DNA of 64,000 nucleotides from an uncultured Acidimicrobiales bacterium (lineage in GTDB: Bacteria; Actinomycetota; Acidimicrobiia; Acidimicrobiales; SZUA-35). Below the pieces are notes generated by a model, which saw nothing but the letters and a program-made list of their open reading frames with translations, was not told where the DNA came from and searched no databases. Positions 54,640 to 63,839 of the stretch are shown here, piece after piece. A program made the position numbers and the translations under genes. Positions within the stretch are counted from its first letter, which is position 1. Every line of letters begins with the position of its first letter. The stretch is from NCBI GenBank assembly GCA_937925335.1, contig CALEWY010000004.1:1-64000 (forward strand), given 5' to 3'.

Positions 54640-54825
54640 CTAGTTCGTCGTGACGAGGGCGGGGGCGCCACTATGCCCACCGCCGCCGTGGCCGCCTCCC
54701 GAATTGGTGTTACCGATTCCGAACACAAACACGGCGACGAGGGCCACAATGGCGATGCCGGTGAGAGCGGCCCACTGGATGTTGGCGCTGATGGCGGGAG
54801 CTTTGCGAGTCTTTGATGCAGCCAT
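54640..54825 (-). CDS. Small membrane protein with a Gly/His tail
   Basis: A 61-residue protein with one membrane helix (WAALTGIAIVALVAVFVFGI) and a tail of Gly, His and Ser (SGGGHGGGGHSGAP). ATG 54825; a TTG at 54831 is possible. The His-Gly tail could bind metal, which is inference. It is on the same strand as the Thr/Pro-rich protein (62-nt gap with an inverted repeat at 54598-54605/54634-54641). Confidence 0.65.
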   Translation of the reverse strand: MAASKTRKAPAISANIQWAALTGIAIVALVAVFVFGIGNTNSGGGHGGGGHSGAPALVTTN

Positions 54826-54946
54826 AAGCAAACGTTAACCCGAGTTGACTCCGATCTCTTCCCACCTTGTGCCCGCTTGACGCTCCCACTGTGTTCGCCG
54901 CCACGTCGAACCATCTCGGGCTGCAGAGCGGCTACCGTTTACCCAA

Positions 54947-55327
54947 GTGGCCGTCTTGACTCCAAAGCAACCAACCGAGAGCCCCGCTGATCGGTTTATG
55001 TTGAAGCTGCTTCGGCTTCCGGTTGAACGCTCAGGCACCGACGCTGACGCACAGTCTGCATTCCAGCGGTCGATCATCGTCTCGTCGGTTCGGTGCCTGC
55101 TGACCTACATCTTCTTGCCGTTCGTCGCTCCAACGATCAGCTTCTTCGCAACGATCGGGCCGGCGCTCGGCATCGTCGTGAGCATCGTTGCCATCGCGTC
55201 GATCATCATCAGCATGCGGCGGTTCTGGCGGGTACGCCACGGCCAGAGATGGGCGTACACGATCCTCGGCGGTTTGATGTTCTGTTTCATCATCTTCCTC
55301 CTCGTGCGCGACATCGCCGCACTCTGA
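54947..55327 (+). CDS. Small integral membrane protein of unknown function
   Basis: A 126-residue protein with about three hydrophobic segments (about residues 48-60, 66-86 and 105-122). A polar N-terminus (MAVLTPKQPTESPADRFM) precedes. It begins with GTG at 54947 and ends 27 nt before trkA, with the same direction, so it may be expressed with the potassium genes. No family is recognised. The charged residues of the last helix (LLVRDIA) are unusual for a simple anchor. Confidence 0.7.
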   Translation: MAVLTPKQPTESPADRFMLKLLRLPVERSGTDADAQSAFQRSIIVSSVRCLLTYIFLPFVAPTISFFATIGPALGIVVSIVAIASIIISMRRFWRVRHGQRWAYTILGGLMFCFIIFLLVRDIAAL

Positions 55328-55354
55328 TCGACCGACACGAACTGAGCGACATCG

Positions 55355-56716
55355 ATGCGCGTCATCATTCTCGGAGCCGGCGAGGTTGGCTGGTTTCTCA
55401 CCGAGCGGCTTCTCGCCGAGCACCATGACGTCGTCGTCGTTGAACTCGACGAGGGCCGAGCCCGAGCGATCAGCGAACAGCTCGATGCCCAGGTCGTCAT
55501 CGGCAGCGGTTCCAGTCCTTCGGTTCTACACGACGCTGGCATCCACAAAGCCGATTTGCTCGCCGCCGTCACTCAAAACGATGAAACGAACCTGATCGCG
55601 TCATTGCTCGCCAAGCAGCACGGCGTCGAGATCAGCGTCGTGCGGCTGCAGGCTGAGGAACTGCGTGGCCCGGCCGGAGAGAACCTTCACCGTTCGGTTG
55701 GTGCTGATCTCGTTATCGACCCCGATGCCGACACCGCAGACGAAATCCTCGAACTCATGCACGTCACCGGTGCCGACGAGGTGTACCCAATGGCGGGTGG
55801 CGACCTTGTTGTCATCGGCGCTGTGATTCCCGACGATGCGCCGATCGTCGGCCGAAACCTCGCCGAGATCGCGTCGTCCTTTGGGCCCGAGTGGCCATTT
55901 CTTTTCGGAGCGGTCACCCGTGATGGTGTGACCACGATTCCACGAGGCGATCAGTACCTCGAAGCCGGCGACCACGTTCGCGTGCTCGCCACCCGACAAT
56001 CACGCCGCGACACCCTGCAACTGCTCGGCCTTCCAGGAACCAACGCGCAGCGCGTGATGGTCCTCGGTGGTGGCGCGATCGGAACCCGCGTTGCTGAAGA
56101 ACTCGTCAACGAGGGCGTCGACATCGTCATCATCGAACGCGATCCCAAGCGGGCACGAGAGCTGGCTGCGCACCTTCGTCACGCCGTGGTCGTCGTCGGC
56201 GAGATCACCAACACCGATCTGCTCGCCGAAGAAGCCGTCGGCCAGATGGATGCGGTGATCGGGGCAACAGGTGACGATTCCTCGAACGTTCTCGCCTGCG
56301 CGTTTGCTGCCGCAGAGGGAGCGAAGTTCACCGTTTCGGTGTTGCACCGCTTGTCGCTACTCCCCCTGATTCGACGCTTTGGTATTAACGCTGCGCTCAG
56401 CCCACGAACGGCGTCGGCCAACGCAGTGTTGCGCCACGTGCGCGGCGGAACGGCGGCGGTCACCACGTTCCTCGAAAGTGATGCCGAGGTCGACGAACTG
56501 GAGATCGAGCCGGGCAGCCGCGCTGCGGGTGCAGTGGTCTCCGAGTTGAAGATCCCCCACAACATCCTGCTCGGCGCAGTGGTTCGTCCGGGTCAACCGG
56601 GCGCCATCGTGCGCGGCGACACCGTTCTCCAAGCTGGTGATCACATCGTGGTGTTCGCCACGCCGGACGCTCTGGCCGAAGCTCGACCGCTCTTCGTGGA
56701 TCCGATCGAGAAGTGA
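55355..56716 (+). CDS. trkA: Trk system potassium uptake protein TrkA
   Basis: A 453-residue peripheral regulator with two RCK/KTN units. Both NAD-binding glycine motifs are visible (VIILGAGEVGWFLTERL and VMVLGGGAIGTRVAEEL) with acidic residues at the end of beta-2 (VVELDE, IIERDP), and two RCK_C lobes. It binds NAD(H) or ATP and gates the TrkH channel. Its stop overlaps the trkH start by 4 nt (GTGA), so both are made together. Confidence 0.94.
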   Translation: MRVIILGAGEVGWFLTERLLAEHHDVVVVELDEGRARAISEQLDAQVVIGSGSSPSVLHDAGIHKADLLAAVTQNDETNLIASLLAKQHGVEISVVRLQAEELRGPAGENLHRSVGADLVIDPDADTADEILELMHVTGADEVYPMAGGDLVVIGAVIPDDAPIVGRNLAEIASSFGPEWPFLFGAVTRDGVTTIPRGDQYLEAGDHVRVLATRQSRRDTLQLLGLPGTNAQRVMVLGGGAIGTRVAEELVNEGVDIVIIERDPKRARELAAHLRHAVVVVGEITNTDLLAEEAVGQMDAVIGATGDDSSNVLACAFAAAEGAKFTVSVLHRLSLLPLIRRFGINAALSPRTASANAVLRHVRGGTAAVTTFLESDAEVDELEIEPGSRAAGAVVSELKIPHNILLGAVVRPGQPGAIVRGDTVLQAGDHIVVFATPDALAEARPLFVDPIEK

Positions 56717-58230
56717 CCGCCGTTCTGTCCCATCAGCGATCGAGCATGGTCGCTCACGTGGTGGGAATCGCGCTCGGCGTGTGTGGTGCTGGCATCTTGG
56801 TCTCCGCTCTCGTCGAGACACTCGACGGAGGGCCCGACGTCATCGCCCTTCTCGCTTCTGGCGCTGGCATCACGATCGTCGGAACCGCGCTCTGGCAGGG
56901 CACCAGGGTGCCGGACAAGATCATGCTGATCGACGTGTTCGTCACGGTGACGGTCGCCTGGCTCACCATCGCTGCAGCCGGAGCGATCCCCTACCTCGTC
57001 ACCGGCTCGCTGAGCACGATCGACCTTGCGCTCTTCGAGTCCATCTCTGGATTCAGCACGACCGGTGCCACCGTGATGCGGCCAATCGAGGGCAATTCGG
57101 CTGGCATTTTGTTTTGGCGATCGATCACCCAACTCATCGGCGGCATGGGCGTGATCGTGCTCGTCGTCGCTGTGCTCCCGACGGTTGGTTCTGGCGGTAT
57201 GAACCTCCTCGAGGCGGAAGCGCCAGGGCCAACCGGCGAACGCCTGACGCCTCGGGTTCGCCACACCGCTCGCAACCTCTGGGTCCTCTACCTCGGCTTC
57301 ACGATTGTTCTGGCAGTCGCCTACATCGCCGCCGGCATGAGTATCTACGACGGATTCGCCCATTCGTTCACGACCGTCTCCACTGGCGGTTTCAGCCCGT
57401 ACAACGCATCGATCGGCCACTTTGACTCAGCCGTGATCGAGTGGATCGCCATCCTCGCCATGTTCTTGGCCGGTGGAAGTTTCGCAATCTGGTATCGACT
57501 CCTCCGGGGCGATCCCGGTCCGCTTCTCCGATCGGTCGAACTTCGGTTCTACGTGATGCTGGTGCTGGGCGCGATCACGGTCGTGGCCATCACAAACGAA
57601 GCTGGCACGACGGGCCACGAGCGCATCCGCGATGCTGCTTTCGTCGTCAACGCCATTGTCTCGACCACTGGATTCGGCACCGCTGACTATGGCCTCTGGA
57701 GTGATGCGGCACAGGTGATCATTCTTCTGCTGTTGCCGCTCGGTGGAATGGCAGGGTCGACCTCGGGCGGCGTGAAGATGGTTCGGGTTCTTGCCGTCGC
57801 CAGTTACGCCCACCGTGAGACCCTTCGCCAGCTCCACCCGCGTCTGGTTCGCCCAGTCCGGATCGGCTCATCGGTGCTCGACGACGGCACAGCCAACAAG
57901 ATCATGGCGTTCATGGTGATCGCGCTGGCCATCTTTGGTTCAGGAACCGTTTTGATCGCGATGACCGGCGTCGACCTCATCACGTCGGTGTCGGCATCAG
58001 CCACGATGCTTGGAAACGTCGGGCCAGGCCTCAATGAGGTTGGTCCATCCAACGACTTCTTGAATCTGCCGCGTGCGGCTCGCTTCTTCGGAATGGGCAT
58101 GATGTTGCTCGGCCGTCTTGAGATCTACCCGATTCTGCTGGCTCTCGTTGCCCTGCAGCCCCGTCGTGTGAAGTCGTTCATCATTCGTCGACGAACGAAG
58201 CGACCTCCACGACCGCTCAGCTCGCAATAG
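56713..58230 (+). CDS. trkH: Trk system potassium uptake protein TrkH
   Basis: A 505-residue membrane channel of the TrkH/KtrB family. The selectivity-filter repeats are seen as SGFSTTGATV, STGGFSPYN, TTGFGTADYG and TMLGNVGPGLNEV, each with Gly at the pore position. GGMAGSTSGGVKMVR is the typical intracellular motif. It imports K+ with Na+ or H+ and is gated by TrkA. The start GTG lies within the trkA stop. Downstream 85 nt is empty apart from a weak repeat. Confidence 0.94.
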   Translation: MTAVLSHQRSSMVAHVVGIALGVCGAGILVSALVETLDGGPDVIALLASGAGITIVGTALWQGTRVPDKIMLIDVFVTVTVAWLTIAAAGAIPYLVTGSLSTIDLALFESISGFSTTGATVMRPIEGNSAGILFWRSITQLIGGMGVIVLVVAVLPTVGSGGMNLLEAEAPGPTGERLTPRVRHTARNLWVLYLGFTIVLAVAYIAAGMSIYDGFAHSFTTVSTGGFSPYNASIGHFDSAVIEWIAILAMFLAGGSFAIWYRLLRGDPGPLLRSVELRFYVMLVLGAITVVAITNEAGTTGHERIRDAAFVVNAIVSTTGFGTADYGLWSDAAQVIILLLLPLGGMAGSTSGGVKMVRVLAVASYAHRETLRQLHPRLVRPVRIGSSVLDDGTANKIMAFMVIALAIFGSGTVLIAMTGVDLITSVSASATMLGNVGPGLNEVGPSNDFLNLPRAARFFGMGMMLLGRLEIYPILLALVALQPRRVKSFIIRRRTKRPPRPLSSQ

Positions 58231-58315
58231 TCCTCGCCTCTGGCGCTCGCTCACCCGCTTTAAAAGACGAGCGTTCGAAGACGAGTGCCCTTCACCCGTG
58301 CGGTAGTTTCCATCG

Positions 58316-59497
58316 ATGGCTGGAAATGACTCGCAGAACGGCGACAACCCCGATCTTGACGCGTTCAGGCACGATGTTGTCGAGATGCTCGCTCGGAATG
58401 TCGCCGACGGAACGGCCTGTCCGGCTTTCGGGGCGATTCTCATTCCTGACCTCCACGATCGAGCACGGGTATGGCAACAAGCCATGTCGGATCAAGGGAT
58501 GGCTGGATTGCACTGGCCAGGCGCGTTCGGCGGGCAGGGTCTCACGCGAGCGCACTCCACGATCTGGTTTGAAGAGTGCGCTCGAGCTCAGGTCGCTCCC
58601 TATCTGAACCTCCAGGGCATCATCCTCGCCGGTGAAGCGATCCTGCGATCAGGTACCGACGCACAGAAGGCCGAACACCTACCGCAGACGTTGACCGGCG
58701 AAACACTCTGGTGCCAGCTCTTCAGCGAACCGGGATCAGGATCGGACCTCGCGAGTTTGAGCACGACAGCCACACGGGACGGAGATCGTTTCATCGTCAA
58801 CGGCCAGAAGGTGTGGTCGTCGAACGCTCAGTTCGCCGAGAAGGCGATCCTGATGGCTCGCACCGACCCTGACGCGTCGCCCCACCGCGGCATCAGCTTC
58901 TTTCTCCTCGACATGACCTTGCCGGGCATCGAGGTTCGCCCGATCAAGCAGATGACCGGTGATTCGGAATTCTGCGAGGTCTTCTTGACCGACGTGGAGA
59001 TCCCGGTTGAGGCGCTTCTCGGTGATGCCGGAACCGGTTGGAACGTGGCGATGAACGTCTTGATCGACGAACGGGGATCGTTCGGCGAAGCGGGTGTCAT
59101 CTCGCTCGAACGAGAACTCGACGAACTGGTGCGAGGTCGTCTGCCCGCTGGCGGGGCTCCCGGGCGCGGTGTTGAGACCGGTGCTGTTCAGACCGGCTCG
59201 GTCGAGAGCGCGAAGCTGGCCGAGCTGCTCGGTCGAGGTAACGCTCTCAAGGCCCTGCTGAAACGTCTTGGCTCCACACCGACCGCGGCTCCGGCGGCCA
59301 AGTTGATGCGGACGGAACTCAGCCTCGAGATCAACGCACTCGAGGCGTCGATCCGAGGGGCGAACGCGATGCTCGACGATGACGAGACTCGATCGTTCCT
59401 CTACTCCCCCGGCATGCGAGTGGCCGGTGGCACGAGTGAGATTCAGCGCAACATCATCGGTGAGCGGGTCCTCGGGCTCCCGAAGGAACCCCGCTAA
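58316..59497 (+). CDS. Acyl-CoA dehydrogenase
   Basis: A 393-residue acyl-CoA dehydrogenase. LFSEPGSGSDLASLSTTA and FIVNGQKVWSSNAQFA are the flavin-domain signatures. A low-complexity patch (GGAPGRGVETGAVQTGS, about 280-297) interrupts the C-terminal helical domain. SPGMRVAGGTSEIQRNIIGERVLGLPKE closes the fold. It should introduce a 2,3-double bond into an acyl-CoA. It is followed 10 nt later by the homocysteine methyltransferase, perhaps in one transcript. Confidence 0.92.
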   Translation: MAGNDSQNGDNPDLDAFRHDVVEMLARNVADGTACPAFGAILIPDLHDRARVWQQAMSDQGMAGLHWPGAFGGQGLTRAHSTIWFEECARAQVAPYLNLQGIILAGEAILRSGTDAQKAEHLPQTLTGETLWCQLFSEPGSGSDLASLSTTATRDGDRFIVNGQKVWSSNAQFAEKAILMARTDPDASPHRGISFFLLDMTLPGIEVRPIKQMTGDSEFCEVFLTDVEIPVEALLGDAGTGWNVAMNVLIDERGSFGEAGVISLERELDELVRGRLPAGGAPGRGVETGAVQTGSVESAKLAELLGRGNALKALLKRLGSTPTAAPAAKLMRTELSLEINALEASIRGANAMLDDDETRSFLYSPGMRVAGGTSEIQRNIIGERVLGLPKEPR

Positions 59498-59507
59498 CTT
59501 CGGGGCC

Positions 59508-60530
59508 ATGGCGAGACTTCACGAGATGCTGAGCGACCGCGGCTTTTTGCTGGTCGACGGAGCGATGGGAACCGAACTGTTCCGACGCGGGCTGGGATCG
59601 GGCGACCCACCGGAGCTTTGGAACGTTGAGCAACCCGACCGAGTGAAGTCGGTTCACCAGGCGTATGTCGACGCGGGGTCTGATCTCTTCCTCACGAACT
59701 CATTCGGCGGAACGCACTACCGCCTCGCGCTTCACAAGCTGCAAGATCGCGTGATCGAACTCAACGAGGCAGCCGCTCGAATCGGTCGAGAGGTTGCAGA
59801 CTCGGCCGGTCGCCCGGTGTTGGTCGCCGGGTCGATGGGACCGAGCGGTGAGCTTCTCGAGCCGATGGGCACGATGACACCACTGGCGTGTACGGCCGCT
59901 TTCGCCGAACAAGCTGAGGGTCTGACCAAAGGAGGGGCCGACGTTTTGTGGATCGAAACGATGAGCTCTCTCGAAGAGCTGGCAGCAGCCGTCGCGGGAG
60001 CAAAGCAGACCAGCGATCTACCGATCGTTGCCACCATGAGCTTCGACACCGCCGGCCGAACGATGATGGGCGTGACGGGTACCTCTGCCGCAGAGCTCGC
60101 TCTCGAACTCGGAATCGACGGGATCGGCGCAAACTGCGGCAACAACCTGGCCGACACCGAAGCAGCCATCGATGAAATGCGAGCCGCTGCTCCTGACCTG
60201 ATCGTGATCAGCAAGGGCAACGCCGGTATCCCCGAGTGGCACGGAACCGAACTGCACTACAGCGGCTCACCCGAGGTGATGGCAGCCTACGCAGCGAGGG
60301 CGCGCGATCGAGGTGTTGGCATCATCGGTGCGTGCTGTGGCAGCGACCCGGAGCACCTCGCGCTGATGCGACGCGTCCTCGACGGCGATGAACCCGTGCC
60401 AGAGGTTGAAATCGAAACCGCAACGACTCGTTTGGTGGCCAAGAAACGATCGGGTCGTCGCCGCCGAAGCGTCGAGGCCGATGACAGCTCGACACCAAGC
60501 GGCACAACCCCAGACGAGATCGAGGGCTAA
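59508..60530 (+). CDS. Homocysteine S-methyltransferase (MetH/BHMT-type) domain protein
   Basis: A 340-residue (beta/alpha)8 zinc methyltransferase. LLVDGAMGTELFRRGL is the N-terminal signature, GANCGNN gives the first Zn Cys and GACCGSDPEHLALM the Cys pair near the C-terminus. It transfers a methyl group to homocysteine or a similar thiol. The partner donor domain of MetH is absent, so it may use S-methylmethionine, betaine or dimethylsulfoniopropionate. A basic tail (KKRSGRRRRS) ends the protein. Confidence 0.88.
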   Translation: MARLHEMLSDRGFLLVDGAMGTELFRRGLGSGDPPELWNVEQPDRVKSVHQAYVDAGSDLFLTNSFGGTHYRLALHKLQDRVIELNEAAARIGREVADSAGRPVLVAGSMGPSGELLEPMGTMTPLACTAAFAEQAEGLTKGGADVLWIETMSSLEELAAAVAGAKQTSDLPIVATMSFDTAGRTMMGVTGTSAAELALELGIDGIGANCGNNLADTEAAIDEMRAAAPDLIVISKGNAGIPEWHGTELHYSGSPEVMAAYAARARDRGVGIIGACCGSDPEHLALMRRVLDGDEPVPEVEIETATTRLVAKKRSGRRRRSVEADDSSTPSGTTPDEIEG

Positions 60531-60536
60531 ACCGGT

Positions 60537-60740
60537 CTAGCCCTCGGCGCCGGACACGGTCGTCGTCGGCTCTGCATCGGGATCGATCGGCTGGGTTCCC
60601 AGGGTGCCAAACGCAACGTTGATCAGCACGATGATGCCGATGATCGCCAGCACCGAGTAGATCTTGTCGCGCCGAGAAAAGTAGATCCACGGTTCGCCGA
60701 GACGCTGCTCGCTGCCCGGGATCCGGCTGGGGTGCACCAT
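60537..60740 (-). CDS. Small single-pass membrane protein
   Basis: A 67-residue protein with a cytoplasmic-looking start (RRDK), one helix (IYSVLAIIGIIVLINVAFGTL) and a short acidic tail. ATG at 60740. The codon use is normal. It converges on the methyltransferase gene with 6 nt between stops. Function unknown. Confidence 0.65.
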   Translation of the reverse strand: MVHPSRIPGSEQRLGEPWIYFSRRDKIYSVLAIIGIIVLINVAFGTLGTQPIDPDAEPTTTVSGAEG

Positions 60741-60888
60741 GGCTCCATCTTGTCACAGGTTGCCGCCGACCCAACCTTCGTACCGGCGCCGAGCCGCCTC
60801 TTCTTCGGCCCTGTTCACCGGCTCCGTAGACCGGCCCTGTTCACGGCCGTCTCGTCCCGCGCTGTTGTGCGGCCCCCGTTTGGCTCGC

Positions 60889-60950
60889 TCTGTTGACCGG
60901 CCCTGTTGACCAGCCGTGTTGATCCGCTCTGTTGACTGGCCGTGTTGACC
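60889..60950. repeat. Degenerate TGTTGA-type tandem repeat
   Basis: Five or so imperfect 12-15 nt units of the form (C/G)(T/G)TGTTGACC lie between about 60889 and 60950, in the gap upstream of the enoyl-CoA hydratase. The adjoining part (60741-60888) has similar CGGCCCTGTTCACC pieces. I see no gene in this 240-nt gap. Confidence 0.6.
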
Positions 60951-60982
60951 CGTAAGTCAGCAGGTTTCAACCGGGAGGCTTG

Positions 60983-61852
60983 ATGTGCGATCCTGTCCGG
61001 ATGGGATATGAGTGTTTCGACGTTGAGCTGACCGACAAGATCGCGCACGTGAAGATGATTCGCCCGGATCGCTCGAACTCGATGATTCCGAGCTTTTGGC
61101 GAGAGCTTCCCGAGATCGTCGACGAAATCTCCGCCGCTGGCACCGCTCGCGTCATGGTGCTTTCTGGCGAAGGACGACACTTCTGCTCCGGGATGGACCT
61201 CGAAGTCTTCGCCAACGACGACAACGTCGGGCCGAATGCCGACAAGAGCGGTCACCGGAGCCGCCGCAACGAACGTTTCCGCTCGACGGCCATGAAGCTG
61301 CAAGACACCTTCACCTGCCTGGAGCGGGCTCGTATGCCCGTGATTGCAGCCATCCAAGGCGCCTGTGTTGGTGGCGGGATCGACATGATCAGCGCCTGCG
61401 ACATGCGCTACGCCACATCCAATGCCTTCTTTTCGATCGCGGAGGTCAACATCGGCATGACCGCCGACGTCGGAACACTCCAACGGATGCCAAAGCTCGT
61501 CGCAGAAGGTGTGGTGCGCGAACTGGCCTACACCGGGCGTCGTTGGAGTGCTGATGAAGCCCTCACACACGGATTCGTCAACGCTGTTTATGACGACGAG
61601 GAGTTGATGATGGAGGCGGTGATGACCACTGCGGCCGAAATCGCCTCAAAGAGCCCGATGGCCGTCTGGGGCACGAAGCAGACGATGCATTACACCCGAG
61701 ACCACTCCGTCAACGATGGCCTCGAGTTCATCGCCAATTGGAACGCTGCCATGTTCGACACCGATGACATGGGCGAAGCGTTCACGGCTCAAATGGAGAA
61801 ACGCCCAGCCGACTTCCCTGATCTGTTCCCCCTGAGCGACGGTCTCGGCTGA
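60983..61852 (+). CDS. Enoyl-CoA hydratase/isomerase
   Basis: A 289-residue crotonase. VMVLSGEGRHFCSGMDLEVF and AIQGACVGGGIDMISACDMR are the two oxyanion-hole segments, and FSIAEVNIGMTADVGTLQRM carries the acidic catalytic position (EVN, then DVGT). It likely acts on an enoyl-CoA, possibly a dienoyl isomerase. GGGAGG lies 4 nt before ATG 60983; ATG 61001 is an alternative. It converges with the TAP-like lipoprotein over the 61-bp repeat array. Confidence 0.88.
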   Translation: MCDPVRMGYECFDVELTDKIAHVKMIRPDRSNSMIPSFWRELPEIVDEISAAGTARVMVLSGEGRHFCSGMDLEVFANDDNVGPNADKSGHRSRRNERFRSTAMKLQDTFTCLERARMPVIAAIQGACVGGGIDMISACDMRYATSNAFFSIAEVNIGMTADVGTLQRMPKLVAEGVVRELAYTGRRWSADEALTHGFVNAVYDDEELMMEAVMTTAAEIASKSPMAVWGTKQTMHYTRDHSVNDGLEFIANWNAAMFDTDDMGEAFTAQMEKRPADFPDLFPLSDGLG

Positions 61853-61871
61853 CCAGCCAACCATCCGGCTC

Positions 61872-62054
61872 GAGCGATTTGCGGAGGGCTCAGCCGCAAC
61901 AACTTGCGGGATATCCCTCCGCTTCGGTTGACGAGCGGTTTGTGGAGGGCTCAGCCGCAACAACATGCGGGATATCCCTCCGCTTCGGTTGACGAGCAGT
62001 TTGTGGAGGGCTCAGCCGCAACAACTTGCGGGATATCCCTCCGCTTCGGTTGAC
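61872..62054. repeat. 61-bp tandem repeat array (x3) with internal hairpins
   Basis: Units 61872-61932, 61933-61993 and 61994-62054 are about 95% identical, with a 5-nt start of a fourth. Each unit holds nested dyads: GGAGGG with CCCTCC (outer; GCGGAGGG/CCCTCCGC in the first), and CCGCAA with TTGCGG (inner; one A for T change in the second unit). It lies between convergent genes, so it may be a multi-hairpin terminator. It is not a CRISPR, since units adjoin without spacers. Confidence 0.9.
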
Positions 62055-62085
62055 GAGCGCTGATTCGGGGCGACCGGGGTGAGGC

Positions 62086-63735
62086 TTAGTAGCCGGCGAC
62101 GTCTCGGGCTTGTGTCCAGGTGCTCGGTGTGGCGAAGAGTGGCCCCTCGGCTGGGCATGTCGTGGTGTCGACCGACGCCTCGGGCTCAACCATGAAGCCG
62201 ATCACGCGCTCTGCGATGCACGGGTTGCCGACCACACCGTGGCCTTCACCATCAGCCTGCAGGTACGACACGGTGTCCCACGGTTCGGCGAGTGCTTGGC
62301 CCCAACGGGTCGGGGTAATCGGGTCGTACTCGCCACCCAGGACGAGTGTGGGTGCGTAGATCTCGAAGAGTTCGTTCTCGATCGGGTCGACCGGGAACGC
62401 TCGCCACGCATCACAGGCGGCGAAGGCGGCTGGACCGCGACCGTCTGGGAAAACATCGACGGCATCGAAGAGCGGCACGCCTGTTCGTGATTCCTCGATG
62501 AAGTTGGGAGACGAGAACGGCACTTCTTCGGCACACATCACGGTGGTGAACGGCCCGACACCGCCGAGGAAGAGCAGGTCGGACGTCAGGAGGTAGCTAC
62601 CGAGCAACCCGGTCGATCCGTTGTCGAGTTCGGTGATGAAGCCCGGGATCAAGGCGGTTGAGTCCTTGCGATACAACATCCCGAATAGCACGAGTGCGAG
62701 GACGGCTGGCCGAGCTGGCACACCGTTCACGATGAGCGGGCTGTCTTGCGACCGCGTTGACACCCGATCGAGTGCTCCACGCAGGTCTGGATACGCAGCC
62801 GCACACGGCGCTTCATTCTCACAATTGGTGACGACCCGATTCATCGCGGCTTCGAAGTTCTCGGGCATCGACAATGTCAGGTCGACGTTGGTCGGGTAGG
62901 CCGAGTCCAAGATCGCCGAACGCACGGCCCAGGGAAACTCCCGCATCACCGTCTGTGCGAGGCGAGTTCCGTAGGAAACGCCGTAGAGGTTGACCTGGTC
63001 GTATTCGAGAACCCGCCGTAGGTCTTCGATATCCGCCGCATTGGAGAGGCTGTTGTAGGCGGTGAGATCAATGCCGGCGAGGGTCAGGTCGTCTGCGCAC
63101 TCGTCCATCACGTTGATGGCGGCGGTCTGCAGCGTTGCGTCGTCGCCAATGTCGGTTCCGGCGCTGCCAAGTGTGTACCAGCGGCATTCGAGCGACGGTT
63201 CGGACATACCCGCGCCGCGCTGGTCGAACACGATCACGTCCCGGTCCTCGTTGAAGGGTCCAAGAATCTTGTCGCTGAGGTAGGAGAAGTAGGTCAACGC
63301 GCCGGCGCCCGGGCCGCCGTGCAGGTAGATGACTGGATCAGGTTCTGGATTCGAGCCGGTGGCTCGGAAGATGGCAACGGGGAGTCGGACCTCAGCTCGT
63401 GATGGCCCCGATGAACGACGAAGTTGCGGGGCGACCAACCAGCCACATTCGGGTTCGGTCCCTTCGGGGATCGTGAACATGCACTCTTCGGCTTCTTCGA
63501 AACTCGACCAAAGCGGGCGGCCGGGGTCTTGCTGCGGGCCCCCGGTGGCGACGTCGCTGCCGAGTTCCCCCTCAACCGTGTCCAGCAACGATGCCGGTAG
63601 CGACGCTGGCGTGGTCGATGGTGGTGGCGGCGCCGCTGCCCCGATGCCGCAGGCGGCAGCGATCATTGAGAATGCCAGTAGCAGCGTGAGAACGAACGTC
63701 GATCGGGTTGGTGTTTGGAGGGCGAGGCGTGGCAT
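62086..63735 (-). CDS. Secreted tripeptidyl-aminopeptidase-like lipoprotein (alpha/beta hydrolase with TAP C-terminus)
   Basis: About 549 residues. The N-terminal LTLLLAFSMIAAACG has a lipobox ending in Cys, so it is a predicted lipoprotein outside the cytoplasm. The alpha/beta-hydrolase domain shows VIYLHGGPGAGA (oxyanion loop), FDQRGAGMS, the nucleophile elbow LYGVSYGTRLAQT, and C-terminal TAP-like GGEYDPITPTRWG (Asp) and GEGHGVVGNPC (His). It should trim peptides from their N-termini. ATG 63735 is chosen; its GAAGGAG lies directly before the ATG, which is tight. Longer in-frame starts exist. Confidence 0.88.
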   Translation of the reverse strand: MPRLALQTPTRSTFVLTLLLAFSMIAAACGIGAAAPPPPSTTPASLPASLLDTVEGELGSDVATGGPQQDPGRPLWSSFEEAEECMFTIPEGTEPECGWLVAPQLRRSSGPSRAEVRLPVAIFRATGSNPEPDPVIYLHGGPGAGALTYFSYLSDKILGPFNEDRDVIVFDQRGAGMSEPSLECRWYTLGSAGTDIGDDATLQTAAINVMDECADDLTLAGIDLTAYNSLSNAADIEDLRRVLEYDQVNLYGVSYGTRLAQTVMREFPWAVRSAILDSAYPTNVDLTLSMPENFEAAMNRVVTNCENEAPCAAAYPDLRGALDRVSTRSQDSPLIVNGVPARPAVLALVLFGMLYRKDSTALIPGFITELDNGSTGLLGSYLLTSDLLFLGGVGPFTTVMCAEEVPFSSPNFIEESRTGVPLFDAVDVFPDGRGPAAFAACDAWRAFPVDPIENELFEIYAPTLVLGGEYDPITPTRWGQALAEPWDTVSYLQADGEGHGVVGNPCIAERVIGFMVEPEASVDTTTCPAEGPLFATPSTWTQARDVAGY

Positions 63736-63839
63736 CTCCTTCGATGTCGACGCAGCGCGACCCGAGCTTGAGTAGTTGGGCGGTGCGGATCCGGTTCTGC
63801 GTTTGGAGATGGCCGCCAAATCTGCCACGATTCGCCGCT

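Noticed and set aside
61872-62059. CRISPR array or integron attC array
   Set aside because: The units adjoin with no unique spacers, there are no cas genes, and the attC core sites (RYYYAAC/GTTRRRY) are not placed as needed.
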